DNA of 47,567 nt, taken from assembly GCA_913052445.1 (NCBI GenBank), contig CAJXDP010000009.1:1-47567 (forward strand), written 5' to 3'. Position numbers and translations under genes: made by a program. The number at the start of each line of letters is the position of its first letter. Position 1 is the stretch's first letter. A model generated the notes under the pieces. That model saw nothing but the letters and a program-made list of their open reading frames with translations, did not search any database and was not told the DNA's origin. Origin of the DNA: an uncultured Formosa sp. Its GTDB lineage: Bacteria > Bacteroidota > Bacteroidia > Flavobacteriales > Flavobacteriaceae. Below, one piece after another: positions 1-8,124 of this stretch.

Positions 1-133
1 GCGTACCGAAAAGCCCTAATCCATGGCCATTAAAAATGAGTGTGCAAATTACAGATCAAATTATCGTTAGTGCTAAATTAATAAAACTGCACTATTTTTG
101 ACTATTTTAGTGCAACAATTTTAAATAGAGAGC

Positions 134-161
134 AAAAAAAAGAACTGCACAAAGCAGTTCT
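134..161 (-). terminator. Intrinsic terminator of the tRNA-Leu gene
   Basis: An 8-bp perfect stem (141-148 pairs with 154-161) closes a 5-nt loop. Read on the minus strand it is followed by a run of seven T (134-140). This is the classic form of a Rho-independent terminator, 58 bp downstream of the tRNA-Leu 3' end. Confidence 0.8.
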
Positions 162-218
162 AATCTGATATAGAGCTTGAAATTAAGGTTTTTGGTAACC
201 TCTGATTTTCAAGGGTTG

Positions 219-300
219 TACTCAAGGTGGGAATCGAACCCACACGACCGAAGTCACTGGATTTTGAATCCAGCGCGTCTACCAATTCCGCCACTTGAGC
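219..300 (-). tRNA. tRNA-Leu, anticodon CAA
   Basis: Read on the minus strand, the 7-bp acceptor stem begins GCTCAAG and closes with CTTGAGT, leaving one G-U pair at the first position. The anticodon stem CTGGA/TCCAG holds the loop TTCAAAA, which gives anticodon CAA and reads UUG leucine codons. The extra arm is long, as expected for a class II tRNA such as leucine. The T arm carries GGTTCGATTCC. The discriminator base is A and the CCA end is not encoded, so it must be added after transcription. Confidence 0.95.
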
Positions 301-315
301 ATTTTTATTGGAATG

Positions 316-348
316 CAAAACTATAAAATTAATTCTGTTAATAACAAA
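316..348 (-). promoter_or_regulatory. Promoter of tRNA-Leu
   Basis: On the minus strand there is TTTG at 348-345, then 21 nt, then TAGTTTTG at 323-316. This matches the Bacteroidota promoter consensus (-33 TTTG, -7 TAnnTTTG). The tRNA 5' end lies 16 nt beyond the -7 box. Function is inferred from the match and the position. Confidence 0.7.
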
Positions 349-388
349 AAATAGTCACTTATATCCTTTTCCAGTTCAAATAAAGTTA

Positions 389-396
389 TAAATTTG
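389..396 (+). promoter_or_regulatory. Promoter -7 box of prs-rplY
   Basis: TAAATTTG matches the Bacteroidota -7 consensus TAnnTTTG. It lies 48 nt before the prs start codon. No clear -33 TTG is seen at the usual distance, so the call rests on the -7 box alone. Confidence 0.5.
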
Positions 397-444
397 CAGC
401 TCGCTTTAAAATTAGTTTAAAGCTCTCAAAAACAGAATACTATA

Positions 445-1386
445 ATGTCAATTACAAATTTACCTCCCAAAATTTTTGCTTGTACCAATTCTATGGTACT
501 TGGAAAAAACATCGCTGCCGCATATGGTGTTGATTTGGGAAATGTAATCACATCAACTTATAGTGATGGGGAATTTCAGCCTTCTTACGAAGAATCCATT
601 AGAGGCAAACGAATTTTCGTAATTGCTTCTACTAATCCGGGACCTGAAAACTTAATGGAACTACTGCTTATGTTGGATGCAGCCAAGCGCGCCTCAGCAA
701 GACATATTACAGCTGTGATCCCTTATTTTGGTTGGGCCAGACAAGATCGAAAAGATAAACCTAGAGTTCCTATAGCAGCAAAGTTAGTAGCTAAAATGTT
801 GGAGACAGCTGGTGCTACTCGTATCATAACTATGGATTTACATGCTGATCAAATTCAAGGCTTTTTTGAAAGACCTGTCGATCATATGTTTGCATCTACA
901 ATCTTTTTACCATACTTGCAGAGTTTAAATTTAGACAATTTAACAATAGCATCGCCTGATATGGGCGGTTCAAAAAGAGCATACGCTTATTCAAAAGCAT
1001 TAAAAAGTGATGTTGTAATATGTTATAAGCAACGGGCTAAGGCTAATGTGATTTCTCACATGGAACTTATAGGAGAGGTAACAGGTAAAAATGTTGTACT
1101 CGTAGATGACATGGTTGATACTGCCGGTACCCTCACAAAAGCTGCTGATCTTATGATGGAACGCGGCGCTTTGAGTGTAAGAGCCATTTGTACACATCCT
1201 ATTTTATCAGGAAATGCTTATGAGCGTATTGAAAATTCTAAACTAGAAGAATTGATAACAACAGACTCTATTACAGTCTCACAAAAATCTTCTAAAATTA
1301 GAGTCCTGAGCTGCGCAGATTTATTTGCTGATGTAATGAAAAAAGTACACCAAAATGAATCTATTAGCTCAAATTTTATAATGTAA
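445..1386 (+). CDS. prs: Ribose-phosphate pyrophosphokinase (PRPP synthetase)
   Basis: Makes phosphoribosyl pyrophosphate from ribose 5-phosphate and ATP, the shared precursor for purines, pyrimidines, NAD, histidine and tryptophan. The protein is 313 aa, the normal length for the class I enzyme. Visible motifs are the catalytic flexible loop RQDRK (residues 99-103), DLHADQIQGFF (131-141), PDMGGSKRA (171-179) and the PRPP-binding loop VVLVDDMVDTAGTL (217-230). rplY follows after 25 bp with no terminator between, so the two are probably co-transcribed from the TAAATTTG promoter at 389. The ATG start leaves a short N-terminus typical of the family. Confidence 0.97.
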   Translation: MSITNLPPKIFACTNSMVLGKNIAAAYGVDLGNVITSTYSDGEFQPSYEESIRGKRIFVIASTNPGPENLMELLLMLDAAKRASARHITAVIPYFGWARQDRKDKPRVPIAAKLVAKMLETAGATRIITMDLHADQIQGFFERPVDHMFASTIFLPYLQSLNLDNLTIASPDMGGSKRAYAYSKALKSDVVICYKQRAKANVISHMELIGEVTGKNVVLVDDMVDTAGTLTKAADLMMERGALSVRAICTHPILSGNAYERIENSKLEELITTDSITVSQKSSKIRVLSCADLFADVMKKVHQNESISSNFIM

Positions 1387-1411
1387 ATAACTAAATAATT
1401 AATACATACAA

Positions 1412-2059
1412 ATGAAATCAATTACAATTAATGGATCGAAAAGAGAAAGCGTGGGCAAAAAATCAACAAAAGCCTTACGTAATGCTGGACAGGTACCTTG
1501 CGTTATATACGGAGGAGGCAACCCAATACATTTCTCAGCAGAAGAATTGGCATTCTCTAAATTAGTATATACACCCAATGCTCACACCGTTGTGATTGCT
1601 TTAGGAAGTGATACTCTAAATGCTGTTTTACAAGACATTCAGTTTCACCCGGTGACAGACCGTATTTTACACGTAGATTTTTATCAATTATATGACGATA
1701 AAGAAATCGCAATGGATATTCCAGTGCATGTTATTGGGAAATCTTTAGGAGTTGCTAATGGTGGATCCCTAAGAAGAAATAAACGTAAACTTAGAGTAAA
1801 AGCCTTACCATCTAACTTACCAGATTTTATTGAAGCTGATGTAACACCACTAAAAATTGGTGGGAAGCTTTATATAACAGAGTTAGAAAATGAAAGCTAC
1901 AAGTTTTTACATCCAGACAATACGGTAGTATGTCAGGTCAAACGTTCTAGAGTTTCTATTGACGAATTAGAAGAAGAAGAAGAAGAAAATGCAGAAGGTG
2001 CTGCACCAGCAGAAGGTACTGCTCCAGCGGAAGGCGCTTCTGCTCCCGCAGATTCGTAA
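1412..2059 (+). CDS. rplY: 50S ribosomal protein L25 (Ctc/TL5 type)
   Basis: Binds 5S rRNA in the large ribosomal subunit. At 215 aa it is the long, two-domain form: an N-terminal L25 domain (about residues 1-95, beginning near the conserved stretch [19 protein letters not shown]) and a C-terminal TL5-type beta domain (about 100-185). The last 30 residues are a low-complexity tail rich in Glu, then Ala and Pro, with an AEG repeat. The pairing with prs just upstream is common in bacteria. A terminator follows the stop codon. Confidence 0.95.
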   Translation: MKSITINGSKRESVGKKSTKALRNAGQVPCVIYGGGNPIHFSAEELAFSKLVYTPNAHTVVIALGSDTLNAVLQDIQFHPVTDRILHVDFYQLYDDKEIAMDIPVHVIGKSLGVANGGSLRRNKRKLRVKALPSNLPDFIEADVTPLKIGGKLYITELENESYKFLHPDNTVVCQVKRSRVSIDELEEEEEENAEGAAPAEGTAPAEGASAPADS

Positions 2060-2084
2060 ACTGATATTTAACTCATTATTTTAG

Positions 2085-2120
2085 AAAGCGTTCTGTTATT
2101 CAGAATGCTTTTTTTATTTT
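2085..2120 (+). terminator. Intrinsic terminator after rplY
   Basis: An 11-bp stem (2085-2095 with 2101-2111, including one G-U pair) closes a 5-nt loop and runs into a T-rich tail. It ends the prs-rplY unit. The tail reaches to within a few bases of the annotated pth start at 2127, so pth needs its own promoter or depends on read-through. Confidence 0.8.
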
Positions 2121-2126
2121 TACATT

Positions 2127-2747
2127 ATGTTTAATTGGATATTTAGAAATAAACTTAAGTCAAATAACGAAGTTGAGATGTCAAAAAAATACTTGATTGT
2201 TGGGTTGGGAAATATCGGTCTCGACTATATAAGCACCCGCCATAATATTGGCTTTAAGGTAGTGGAGAAAATGGCAGAGCTTAACGGCGCAGTTTTCGAG
2301 ACCAAAAAGCTAGGAGACCTGGCAAAGTTTCGATTTAAGGGACGTATTTTTATTATCTTAAAACCAAATACTTTTATGAACCTAAGCGGTAAAGCAGTAA
2401 AATATTGGCTTGAAAAAGAAATAATTCCACAAGAAAATTTACTTGTTATCACAGACGATCTTAACTTACCTTTTGGAAGCTTACGTCTCAAAACGAAGGG
2501 TAGCGATGGAGGTCACAATGGTCTTAAGGATATTCAGGATAAATTAAACACAAGTCAATATAACAGACTCCGCTTTGGAATTAGTGATGAGTTTTCCAAA
2601 GGCAGACAAGTCGACTATGTGCTTGGTGAGTGGACAGCGGAGGAGTCTGAAAAATTAAAAGAGCGACTAGAGCAATGTACTAAGCTAGTCAAAAGCTTTG
2701 TCATGGCTGGGATAAACAATACAATGAACACATATAATAACAAATAA
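2127..2747 (+). CDS. pth: Peptidyl-tRNA hydrolase
   Basis: Releases tRNA from peptidyl-tRNAs that drop off the ribosome. Family motifs are all present: GLGNIG, the catalytic His in TRHNIGF, NTFMNLSG, DDLNLPFG and GGHNGLKD. Total length is 206 aa. The first 17 residues are an extra hydrophobic and basic extension, and the usual bacterial Pth core would begin at ATG 2178 (residue 18, MSKKYLIVGLGN). The longer start at 2127 directly abuts the rplY terminator. I recall similar extensions in other flavobacterial Pth proteins, so the long start is kept, but it is uncertain. A weak AT-rich hairpin overlaps the stop codon region (about 2739-2769). Confidence 0.93.
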   Translation: MFNWIFRNKLKSNNEVEMSKKYLIVGLGNIGLDYISTRHNIGFKVVEKMAELNGAVFETKKLGDLAKFRFKGRIFIILKPNTFMNLSGKAVKYWLEKEIIPQENLLVITDDLNLPFGSLRLKTKGSDGGHNGLKDIQDKLNTSQYNRLRFGISDEFSKGRQVDYVLGEWTAEESEKLKERLEQCTKLVKSFVMAGINNTMNTYNNK

Positions 2748-2859
2748 AAAGACTAAAACTTTTTTGTTAAAAACTAAGTAATGACATATTATCATTAAGA
2801 TTTAAATTAATTGATCTAAAAAAAATAAAAACCAGTACTCTTAATGTCTTCGCCTTTTT

Positions 2860-2867
2860 TATCTTTG
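2860..2867 (+). promoter_or_regulatory. Promoter -7 box of ribF
   Basis: TATCTTTG matches TAnnTTTG. A transcription start about 5 nt later would give a leader that reaches the likely true ribF start near 2897-2900. The rest of the 2748-2947 gap is AT-rich and holds no other recognisable feature. Confidence 0.5.
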
Positions 2868-2947
2868 TTTATTTATATTTTCAATTCAAAACGACCATTC
2901 TGAAAATCAAATCTGCTTCTGATTACGATCAAATTAAGGAATCCATT

Positions 2948-3838
2948 GTGACAATAGGAACTTTTGATGGCGTTCATTTAGGTCATCAAAAAATAATAAA
3001 TCAACTTGTAGGAATTGCAAAAGCAGATCAGCTTCAAGCGCTGGTATTGACTTTTTTTCCTCACCCACGAATGATTGTCCAGGAAGATACATCTATTAAA
3101 CTTATTAATACGATAGACGAAAAGGCAAGTCTAATGCAAAACCTTGGGGTTGATCATTTAGTAATTAAAGCTTTTACTAAAGACTTTTCTAGATTATCGG
3201 CTCTGGAGTACGTAAGAGATGTGTTAGTAAATAAACTTCACATAAAGCATATTATTGTTGGATATGACCATCATTTTGGGCGTAATCGCACGGCCAATAT
3301 TAATGACCTTAAAGAGTTTGGAGCATTTTATGGTTTTAAAGTTACCGAAATTGATGCGCATGAAGTAGGGGATGTTGCTGTAAGCTCTACTAAAATAAGA
3401 TTGGCATTAGAAAATGGTGATATTTCAAAAGCAAACCAATTTTTGGGGTATAATTTTATGCTTACTGGCTTAGTTGTAAAAGGTCGTGGCTTGGGTAAAA
3501 CTATTCAATTTCCCACTGCCAATTTACAAATTGAGGCGACCTATAAATTAATTCCAAAAAAGGGAGTTTATCTTGTGCAATCGTTCATAGATGCTCAATT
3601 AGTTTATGGAATGATGAATATCGGAACCAATCCTACCATTAGTAGTTCAGAAGAAGTTTCGATTGAAGTCTTTTTATTTAATTTTAACCAATCGCTTTAT
3701 GGTCAATTGTTAACGGTCCAATTATTAGATAGGATTCGTGGAGAAATTAAATTCCCTGGACTGCAAGAATTAAAATTACAACTTGAATCTGACCGCCAAG
3801 CGGCTTTTAATAAAATTGAGCTATTAAATCAAAACTAA
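2948..3838 (+). CDS. ribF: Bifunctional riboflavin kinase/FAD synthetase (start uncertain)
   Basis: Phosphorylates riboflavin to FMN and adenylates FMN to FAD. The N-terminal nucleotidyltransferase domain has TIGTFDGVHLGHQKII, and the C-terminal riboflavin kinase domain has GRGLGKTIQFPTANL. The GTG at 2948 starts inside the first core beta strand, so about 16 residues expected in RibF are missing. The frame stays open upstream and encodes a fitting N-terminus (KIKSASDYDQIKES), but no ATG, GTG or TTG lies in frame there. Translation may begin at ATT 2897 or CTG 2900. The protein from GTG 2948 is 296 aa. Confidence 0.92.
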   Translation: MTIGTFDGVHLGHQKIINQLVGIAKADQLQALVLTFFPHPRMIVQEDTSIKLINTIDEKASLMQNLGVDHLVIKAFTKDFSRLSALEYVRDVLVNKLHIKHIIVGYDHHFGRNRTANINDLKEFGAFYGFKVTEIDAHEVGDVAVSSTKIRLALENGDISKANQFLGYNFMLTGLVVKGRGLGKTIQFPTANLQIEATYKLIPKKGVYLVQSFIDAQLVYGMMNIGTNPTISSSEEVSIEVFLFNFNQSLYGQLLTVQLLDRIRGEIKFPGLQELKLQLESDRQAAFNKIELLNQN

Positions 3839-3842
3839 TTCG

Positions 3843-3879
3843 ATTTAGAACTAAAACCAATTCTTGTTTTGTTCTAAAT
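3843..3879 (+). terminator. Hairpin between ribF and serS
   Basis: A nearly perfect inverted repeat (3843-3857 with 3866-3879) forms about 14 bp with one bulged T around an 8-nt loop. It lies just after the ribF stop. The T-run after it is weak, so it may terminate only partly or act as an mRNA-end stabiliser. Confidence 0.45.
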
Positions 3880-3908
3880 GATTAAATTTACCTTTTAAAA
3901 CAATTATC

Positions 3909-5180
3909 ATGTTACAAGTATCTTACATAAGAGAACACCAAGCGGAAGTTATTGAACGCCTGAGTAAACGTACTAATGAAGCTAATTCATTAATTGAAAC
4001 GGTTTTAAAACTAGATGAAACGCGTAGGGGACTTCAGACTAAAGTTGATGTTATTTCATCTGAATTGAATATCATTTCTAATGAAATTGGCGAGTTCTTC
4101 AAGACAGGACAAGTCCAAAAGGCAAATGATTTTAAACAAAAGACTACTGATTTAAAAAATACAAAAGTAAGACTCTCGGAAGAATTAAACTTATCCTCAG
4201 ATTCGCTACAGGCACTTTTATATAAGATTCCAAATCTTCCAAATGCCATTGTTCCAAAAGGGTTGACAGAAGATGATAATGAGGAAATATTTAGTTCAGG
4301 AATCATTCCTACCCTTTCTGAATCCGCCACCCCACACTGGGAGCTAGCTAAAAAATATGATATCATAGACTTTGATCTTGGAAACAAAATAACAGGAGCT
4401 GGTTTTCCTGTTTATAAAGGAAAGGGTGCTCGTTTACAACGTGCATTAATTAATTATTTTCTTGATAAAAATACCGCTGCAGGGTATAATGAAATTCAAG
4501 TGCCTCATTTAGTAAATGAAGCTTCCGGATTTGGAACAGGTCAATTGCCAGACAAAGAAGGGCAGATGTATCACGTAGTTGAAGACAACTTATATTTGAT
4601 TCCAACGGCCGAAGTGCCAGCGACTAATATTTTTAGAGATGTTTTATTACAACAAAGTGAACTTCCTAAAACTCTAACGGCTTATACGCCTTGTTTTCGA
4701 CGTGAAGCAGGTAGTTATGGTGCACATGTTCGTGGCTTGAACAGACTGCATCAGTTTGATAAAGTAGAAATCTTAAGAGTAGAACATCCATCCAGTTCTT
4801 ATGCTGCTTTGGATGGCATGGTAGAACATATAAAATCAATTTTAGAAGAATTAAAATTACCATATCGAATTCTTAAACTATGTGCTGGAGATTTAGGGTT
4901 TACCGCTGCACTGACTTATGATTTTGAGGTATTTTCAACCGCTCAAGCCCGCTGGCTAGAAGTTTCCTCAGTTTCTAATTTTGAGACATTTCAAGCCAAT
5001 CGATTGAAGCTACGTTTTAAAAATTCAGATGGTAAATCTGAACTAGCACATACCTTGAACGGAAGTTCGTTAGCACTTCCACGTGTGTTGGCAGGGATCT
5101 TAGAGAATTACCAAACCGATGAAGGCATTAAAATTCCTGAGGTTTTAATTCCTTACACCGGATTTTCGATCATAAAATAA
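3909..5180 (+). CDS. serS: Serine--tRNA ligase
   Basis: Charges tRNA-Ser with serine. This is a class II aminoacyl-tRNA synthetase of 423 aa, the usual size. The N-terminal coiled-coil arm that contacts the tRNA long extra arm spans about residues 1-105. Motif 2 is visible as FRREAGSYGAHVRGLNRLHQ and motif 3 as HTLNGSSLALPRVLAGILEN. The ATG at 3909 gives the standard MLxVxxIR-type N-terminus. A TAAATTTA box (3883-3890), one base off the -7 consensus, lies 18 nt upstream. Confidence 0.97.
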   Translation: MLQVSYIREHQAEVIERLSKRTNEANSLIETVLKLDETRRGLQTKVDVISSELNIISNEIGEFFKTGQVQKANDFKQKTTDLKNTKVRLSEELNLSSDSLQALLYKIPNLPNAIVPKGLTEDDNEEIFSSGIIPTLSESATPHWELAKKYDIIDFDLGNKITGAGFPVYKGKGARLQRALINYFLDKNTAAGYNEIQVPHLVNEASGFGTGQLPDKEGQMYHVVEDNLYLIPTAEVPATNIFRDVLLQQSELPKTLTAYTPCFRREAGSYGAHVRGLNRLHQFDKVEILRVEHPSSSYAALDGMVEHIKSILEELKLPYRILKLCAGDLGFTAALTYDFEVFSTAQARWLEVSSVSNFETFQANRLKLRFKNSDGKSELAHTLNGSSLALPRVLAGILENYQTDEGIKIPEVLIPYTGFSIIK

Positions 5181-5213
5181 TAAGTTTATTAATATGTTTT
5201 CAAAAATCACCAG

Positions 5214-6998
5214 ATGAAACATTTAGTAATCCTATTTATTAGTCTTTTTTGCTTGGTATCTTTTGCTCAAGTTGATCCTGCATTAGCAAAAGAATATTAC
5301 CAAAAAGGTGATTTTGAAAAGGCATTGGTGCTTTACAAAAAATTACTTAAAACTTCACGATCCAGTCCCGATTACACCCTTAAAGTAATTGAGTGCCACC
5401 AGCAACTCAATCAACTAAAAGCCGCAAAAGAATATATTGAAACACAGATACTACAGTCATGGCATCCACAGTTTTTGGTTGAATTAGGCTATAATTACCA
5501 ACTTCAAAAAAAACCGAAATTAGCATCGTCAAACTATGACCAAGCTTTGTTGATTATTGAACAGCAGCCTGAATACGTATACGGAGTTGGACAACGATTT
5601 GAATCCCATTCCTTACTGAATCAAGCGATTCAAGCCTATGAAATTGGCTTAGCTGTTGCACCTAATGCAGCTTATTATTATCAGCTTGCAGGTTTATACG
5701 CTGCCCAACAAAATATAGAAAAAATGATGGAACGGTACTTGGATTATGTTCAAACAAGCCCTCCCTACATGAATCAAATTATGAGGTTGCTCGCGGATTA
5801 TATCTCCGAGGACTCCAGAAAGCCTTATAATCAGCTATTTAAAAAAGTCCTACTCAAAAAACTACAAGCTGCCCCAGACCCTTTATGGAATCAATGGTTA
5901 GGTTGGTTATATGTTCAACAAAATGAGTTTTCAAAAGCCTTTATTCAAGAAAAAGCAGTGTATAGACGTAGCCCTAAATCATTCCAAGGGCTTATTAATC
6001 TTGCTGTCTTAGCAAATGAACAAAATGCCTATGAGATAGCTCTTAACATTTTTGAGTTTATTATTCAGAACGCAACTGATACTCGATTACTTATTTTAGC
6101 CAACTGTAAACTTTTGGAACTTCAGCTCGAAATCGCGAAAGATTCAAAAATTTATCCAGAAATAAACGCATCTTATGTAGAGTTGCTGGATCGCTATAAA
6201 CTGGGTCAGCAGAGTATAGAGCTTCAATTGTCATACGCACAATTTTTGGCGTTTTATGACAATAAACTTGATACCGCTTCCACATTTTTAAAAATAGCTT
6301 TGAAAGAAAATTTACCAGCTTTGACAGCTGCTAAATTAAAAATGATGCTTGCGGATGTGTTTGTGGCTCAAAACAAATTTAATCAAGCATTACTATACTA
6401 TACCCAAATTCAGTTAGCTGTTAAAAACAGTCCTTTAGCACAACAAGCGCGTTTTAAAGTTGCTAAAACTAGCTATTACAAAGGGGATTTTGATTGGGCT
6501 GAAACTCAATTAAAAGTTCTTAAGTCTTCAACATCTCAACTCATAGCTAATGATGCATTGGAGCTAAAGTTGTTAATTACAGACCATAAAGCAATTGACT
6601 CACTTTATACCGCTTTAAAGCGATATGCCAAAGCAGATTTATTAATGACTCAGAAAAAACCAAAAGAAGCAATCTTGGTTTTAGATTCTATTCTCGAAAA
6701 CCACAAAGCAGATCCAATTATTGATCAAGTTTTATTGTTTCAAGCCCACGTCTATGAGTCGCAAAAACAATATGTGAAAGCAGCTTCTAATTATTTACTA
6801 ATTATAAAAAACCATAAAGAAGAGATTCTAATTGATGATGCCTATTTTTACTTGGCAGAGCTCTACCGAACACAGTTAGAAGATTCAGAAAAAGCACAGC
6901 ATAATTATGAATCTATTATCTTTAATCATGAAGACAGTATTCATTTTGTAGAGGCCCGCCGTCAGTATCGAATATTAAGAGGTGATCTAATTAATTAA
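5214..6998 (+). CDS. Secreted tetratricopeptide-repeat protein
   Basis: A 594-aa protein with an N-terminal signal peptide (MKHLVILFISLFCLVSFAQ, cleavage after about residue 18), so it is exported to the periplasm or outer membrane. The rest is alpha-helical tandem TPR-like repeats, for example KEYYQKGDFEKALVLYKKLL near residue 26 and ANYLLIIKNHKEE-type units near the C-terminus. TPR arrays mediate protein-protein contacts; no catalytic motif is seen. It starts 33 bp after serS and DUF4286 follows 17 bp later, so it probably belongs to the same transcription unit. The specific partner is unknown. Confidence 0.85.
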   Translation: MKHLVILFISLFCLVSFAQVDPALAKEYYQKGDFEKALVLYKKLLKTSRSSPDYTLKVIECHQQLNQLKAAKEYIETQILQSWHPQFLVELGYNYQLQKKPKLASSNYDQALLIIEQQPEYVYGVGQRFESHSLLNQAIQAYEIGLAVAPNAAYYYQLAGLYAAQQNIEKMMERYLDYVQTSPPYMNQIMRLLADYISEDSRKPYNQLFKKVLLKKLQAAPDPLWNQWLGWLYVQQNEFSKAFIQEKAVYRRSPKSFQGLINLAVLANEQNAYEIALNIFEFIIQNATDTRLLILANCKLLELQLEIAKDSKIYPEINASYVELLDRYKLGQQSIELQLSYAQFLAFYDNKLDTASTFLKIALKENLPALTAAKLKMMLADVFVAQNKFNQALLYYTQIQLAVKNSPLAQQARFKVAKTSYYKGDFDWAETQLKVLKSSTSQLIANDALELKLLITDHKAIDSLYTALKRYAKADLLMTQKKPKEAILVLDSILENHKADPIIDQVLLFQAHVYESQKQYVKAASNYLLIIKNHKEEILIDDAYFYLAELYRTQLEDSEKAQHNYESIIFNHEDSIHFVEARRQYRILRGDLIN

Positions 6999-7015
6999 TC
7001 CCAACATATTAACCA

Positions 7016-7339
7016 ATGATAATTTACAACGTAACTGCTAATGTAGATGATAGTATTCATGAAAAATGGCTTGTGTGGATTCAGCAACATATTCCAAAAG
7101 TTCTTTCCACGGGCTTATTTTTAAAGGCAACGTTTACTAAAGTTTTGGTAGAAGAATCCATGGGTGGGCTAACGTACTCAATCCAGTATTTAGCTTCTTC
7201 AAAAGAATCATTAGACTCCTTTTATAAAGTCCATGCCTCGGAGTTTCAAGCAGAAGAATCACGCCTTTTTTCAGATAAGATGCTGGTATTTAGGACTGAA
7301 TTAGAATGGATTGATGAATATACTGTAACCCCACAATAG
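7016..7339 (+). CDS. DUF4286 family protein
   Basis: A small cytosolic protein of 107 aa with no signal peptide or membrane segment. The opening MIIYNVTANVDDSIHEKWLV and the later FRTELEW are features I associate with DUF4286, a family of unknown function in Bacteroidota; its size and predicted alpha/beta composition suggest a ferredoxin-like fold. The stop codon is immediately followed by the rsmA ATG with no gap, which suggests translational coupling to the 16S rRNA dimethyltransferase. Confidence 0.8.
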   Translation: MIIYNVTANVDDSIHEKWLVWIQQHIPKVLSTGLFLKATFTKVLVEESMGGLTYSIQYLASSKESLDSFYKVHASEFQAEESRLFSDKMLVFRTELEWIDEYTVTPQ

Positions 7340-8113
7340 ATGACTGTAAAAGCAAAAAAATTCTTAGGACAACACTTTCTTAATGACGAATCTATCGCCA
7401 AGCAAATTGCAGACACTCTAAGTTTAAAGGGATATAAGCAAGTACTCGAAATTGGGCCTGGAATGGGTGTGCTAACTAAGTATATTATTAAAAAACCAGT
7501 CATTACACATGTGATTGAAATTGACCCAGAATCTGTAGAATACTTACAGGCAAATTTTCTAAACTTAGCAACTAGAATTATAAAAAAAGACGTTTTAAAG
7601 TATGATTTTAGCGAGGCATTTGGATCTGAATCTTTTGCAGTTATTGGCAACTTTCCTTATAATATATCCACTCAAATCGTATTTAAAACACTAGAAAACA
7701 GACACCAAATACCAGAATTTTCTGGCATGTTTCAAAAGGAAGTAGCTCAACGAATTTGCGAAAAAGAAGGTAGTAAAGTATATGGAATTTTATCGGTATT
7801 AGTTCAAGCTTTTTATGAGACTGAGTACTTATTTACAGTTCCGCCCTCAGTATTTATTCCTCCTCCAAAAGTTGAATCAGGGGTTTTGAGATTGACCAGA
7901 AAAATCGATTATTCTCTGCCATGTGATGAAAAATTATTTTTCAAAGTTGTGAAATCTGCATTTCAACAACGGCGTAAGACTCTGAGAAATAGCTTAAAAA
8001 CCTATAATTTGTCGGATAATTTAAAAGCAAATACTATCTTTGACAAACGACCTGAACAACTCAGTGTTAAAGCGTTTATAGAACTTACAACAGCAATAGA
8101 AACCGATCATTAA
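7340..8113 (+). CDS. rsmA: 16S rRNA (A1518/A1519-N6)-dimethyltransferase RsmA (KsgA)
   Basis: Dimethylates two adjacent adenosines in the 3' terminal hairpin of 16S rRNA during late 30S assembly. Motifs are KKFLGQHFL near the N-terminus, the SAM-binding [12 protein letters not shown], and the catalytic NFPYNIS (family NLPYNI/NxPY). The C-terminal end carries [13 protein letters not shown], which is typical of the family. Length is 257 aa. It starts directly after the DUF4286 stop codon and mgtE begins 11 bp later. Confidence 0.96.
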   Translation: MTVKAKKFLGQHFLNDESIAKQIADTLSLKGYKQVLEIGPGMGVLTKYIIKKPVITHVIEIDPESVEYLQANFLNLATRIIKKDVLKYDFSEAFGSESFAVIGNFPYNISTQIVFKTLENRHQIPEFSGMFQKEVAQRICEKEGSKVYGILSVLVQAFYETEYLFTVPPSVFIPPPKVESGVLRLTRKIDYSLPCDEKLFFKVVKSAFQQRRKTLRNSLKTYNLSDNLKANTIFDKRPEQLSVKAFIELTTAIETDH

Positions 8114-8124
8114 ACCTTTTAATT

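Noticed and set aside
3-101. Open frame of 32 codons at the left edge on the plus strand, ending TGA at 99-101
   Set aside because: No recognisable protein features and too short; it could be the tail of a gene outside the window or chance.
1000-1421. Minus-strand open frames inside prs (1000-1197 and 1218-1421)
   Set aside because: They lie fully opposite a conserved gene and have no family features; shadows of the real frame.
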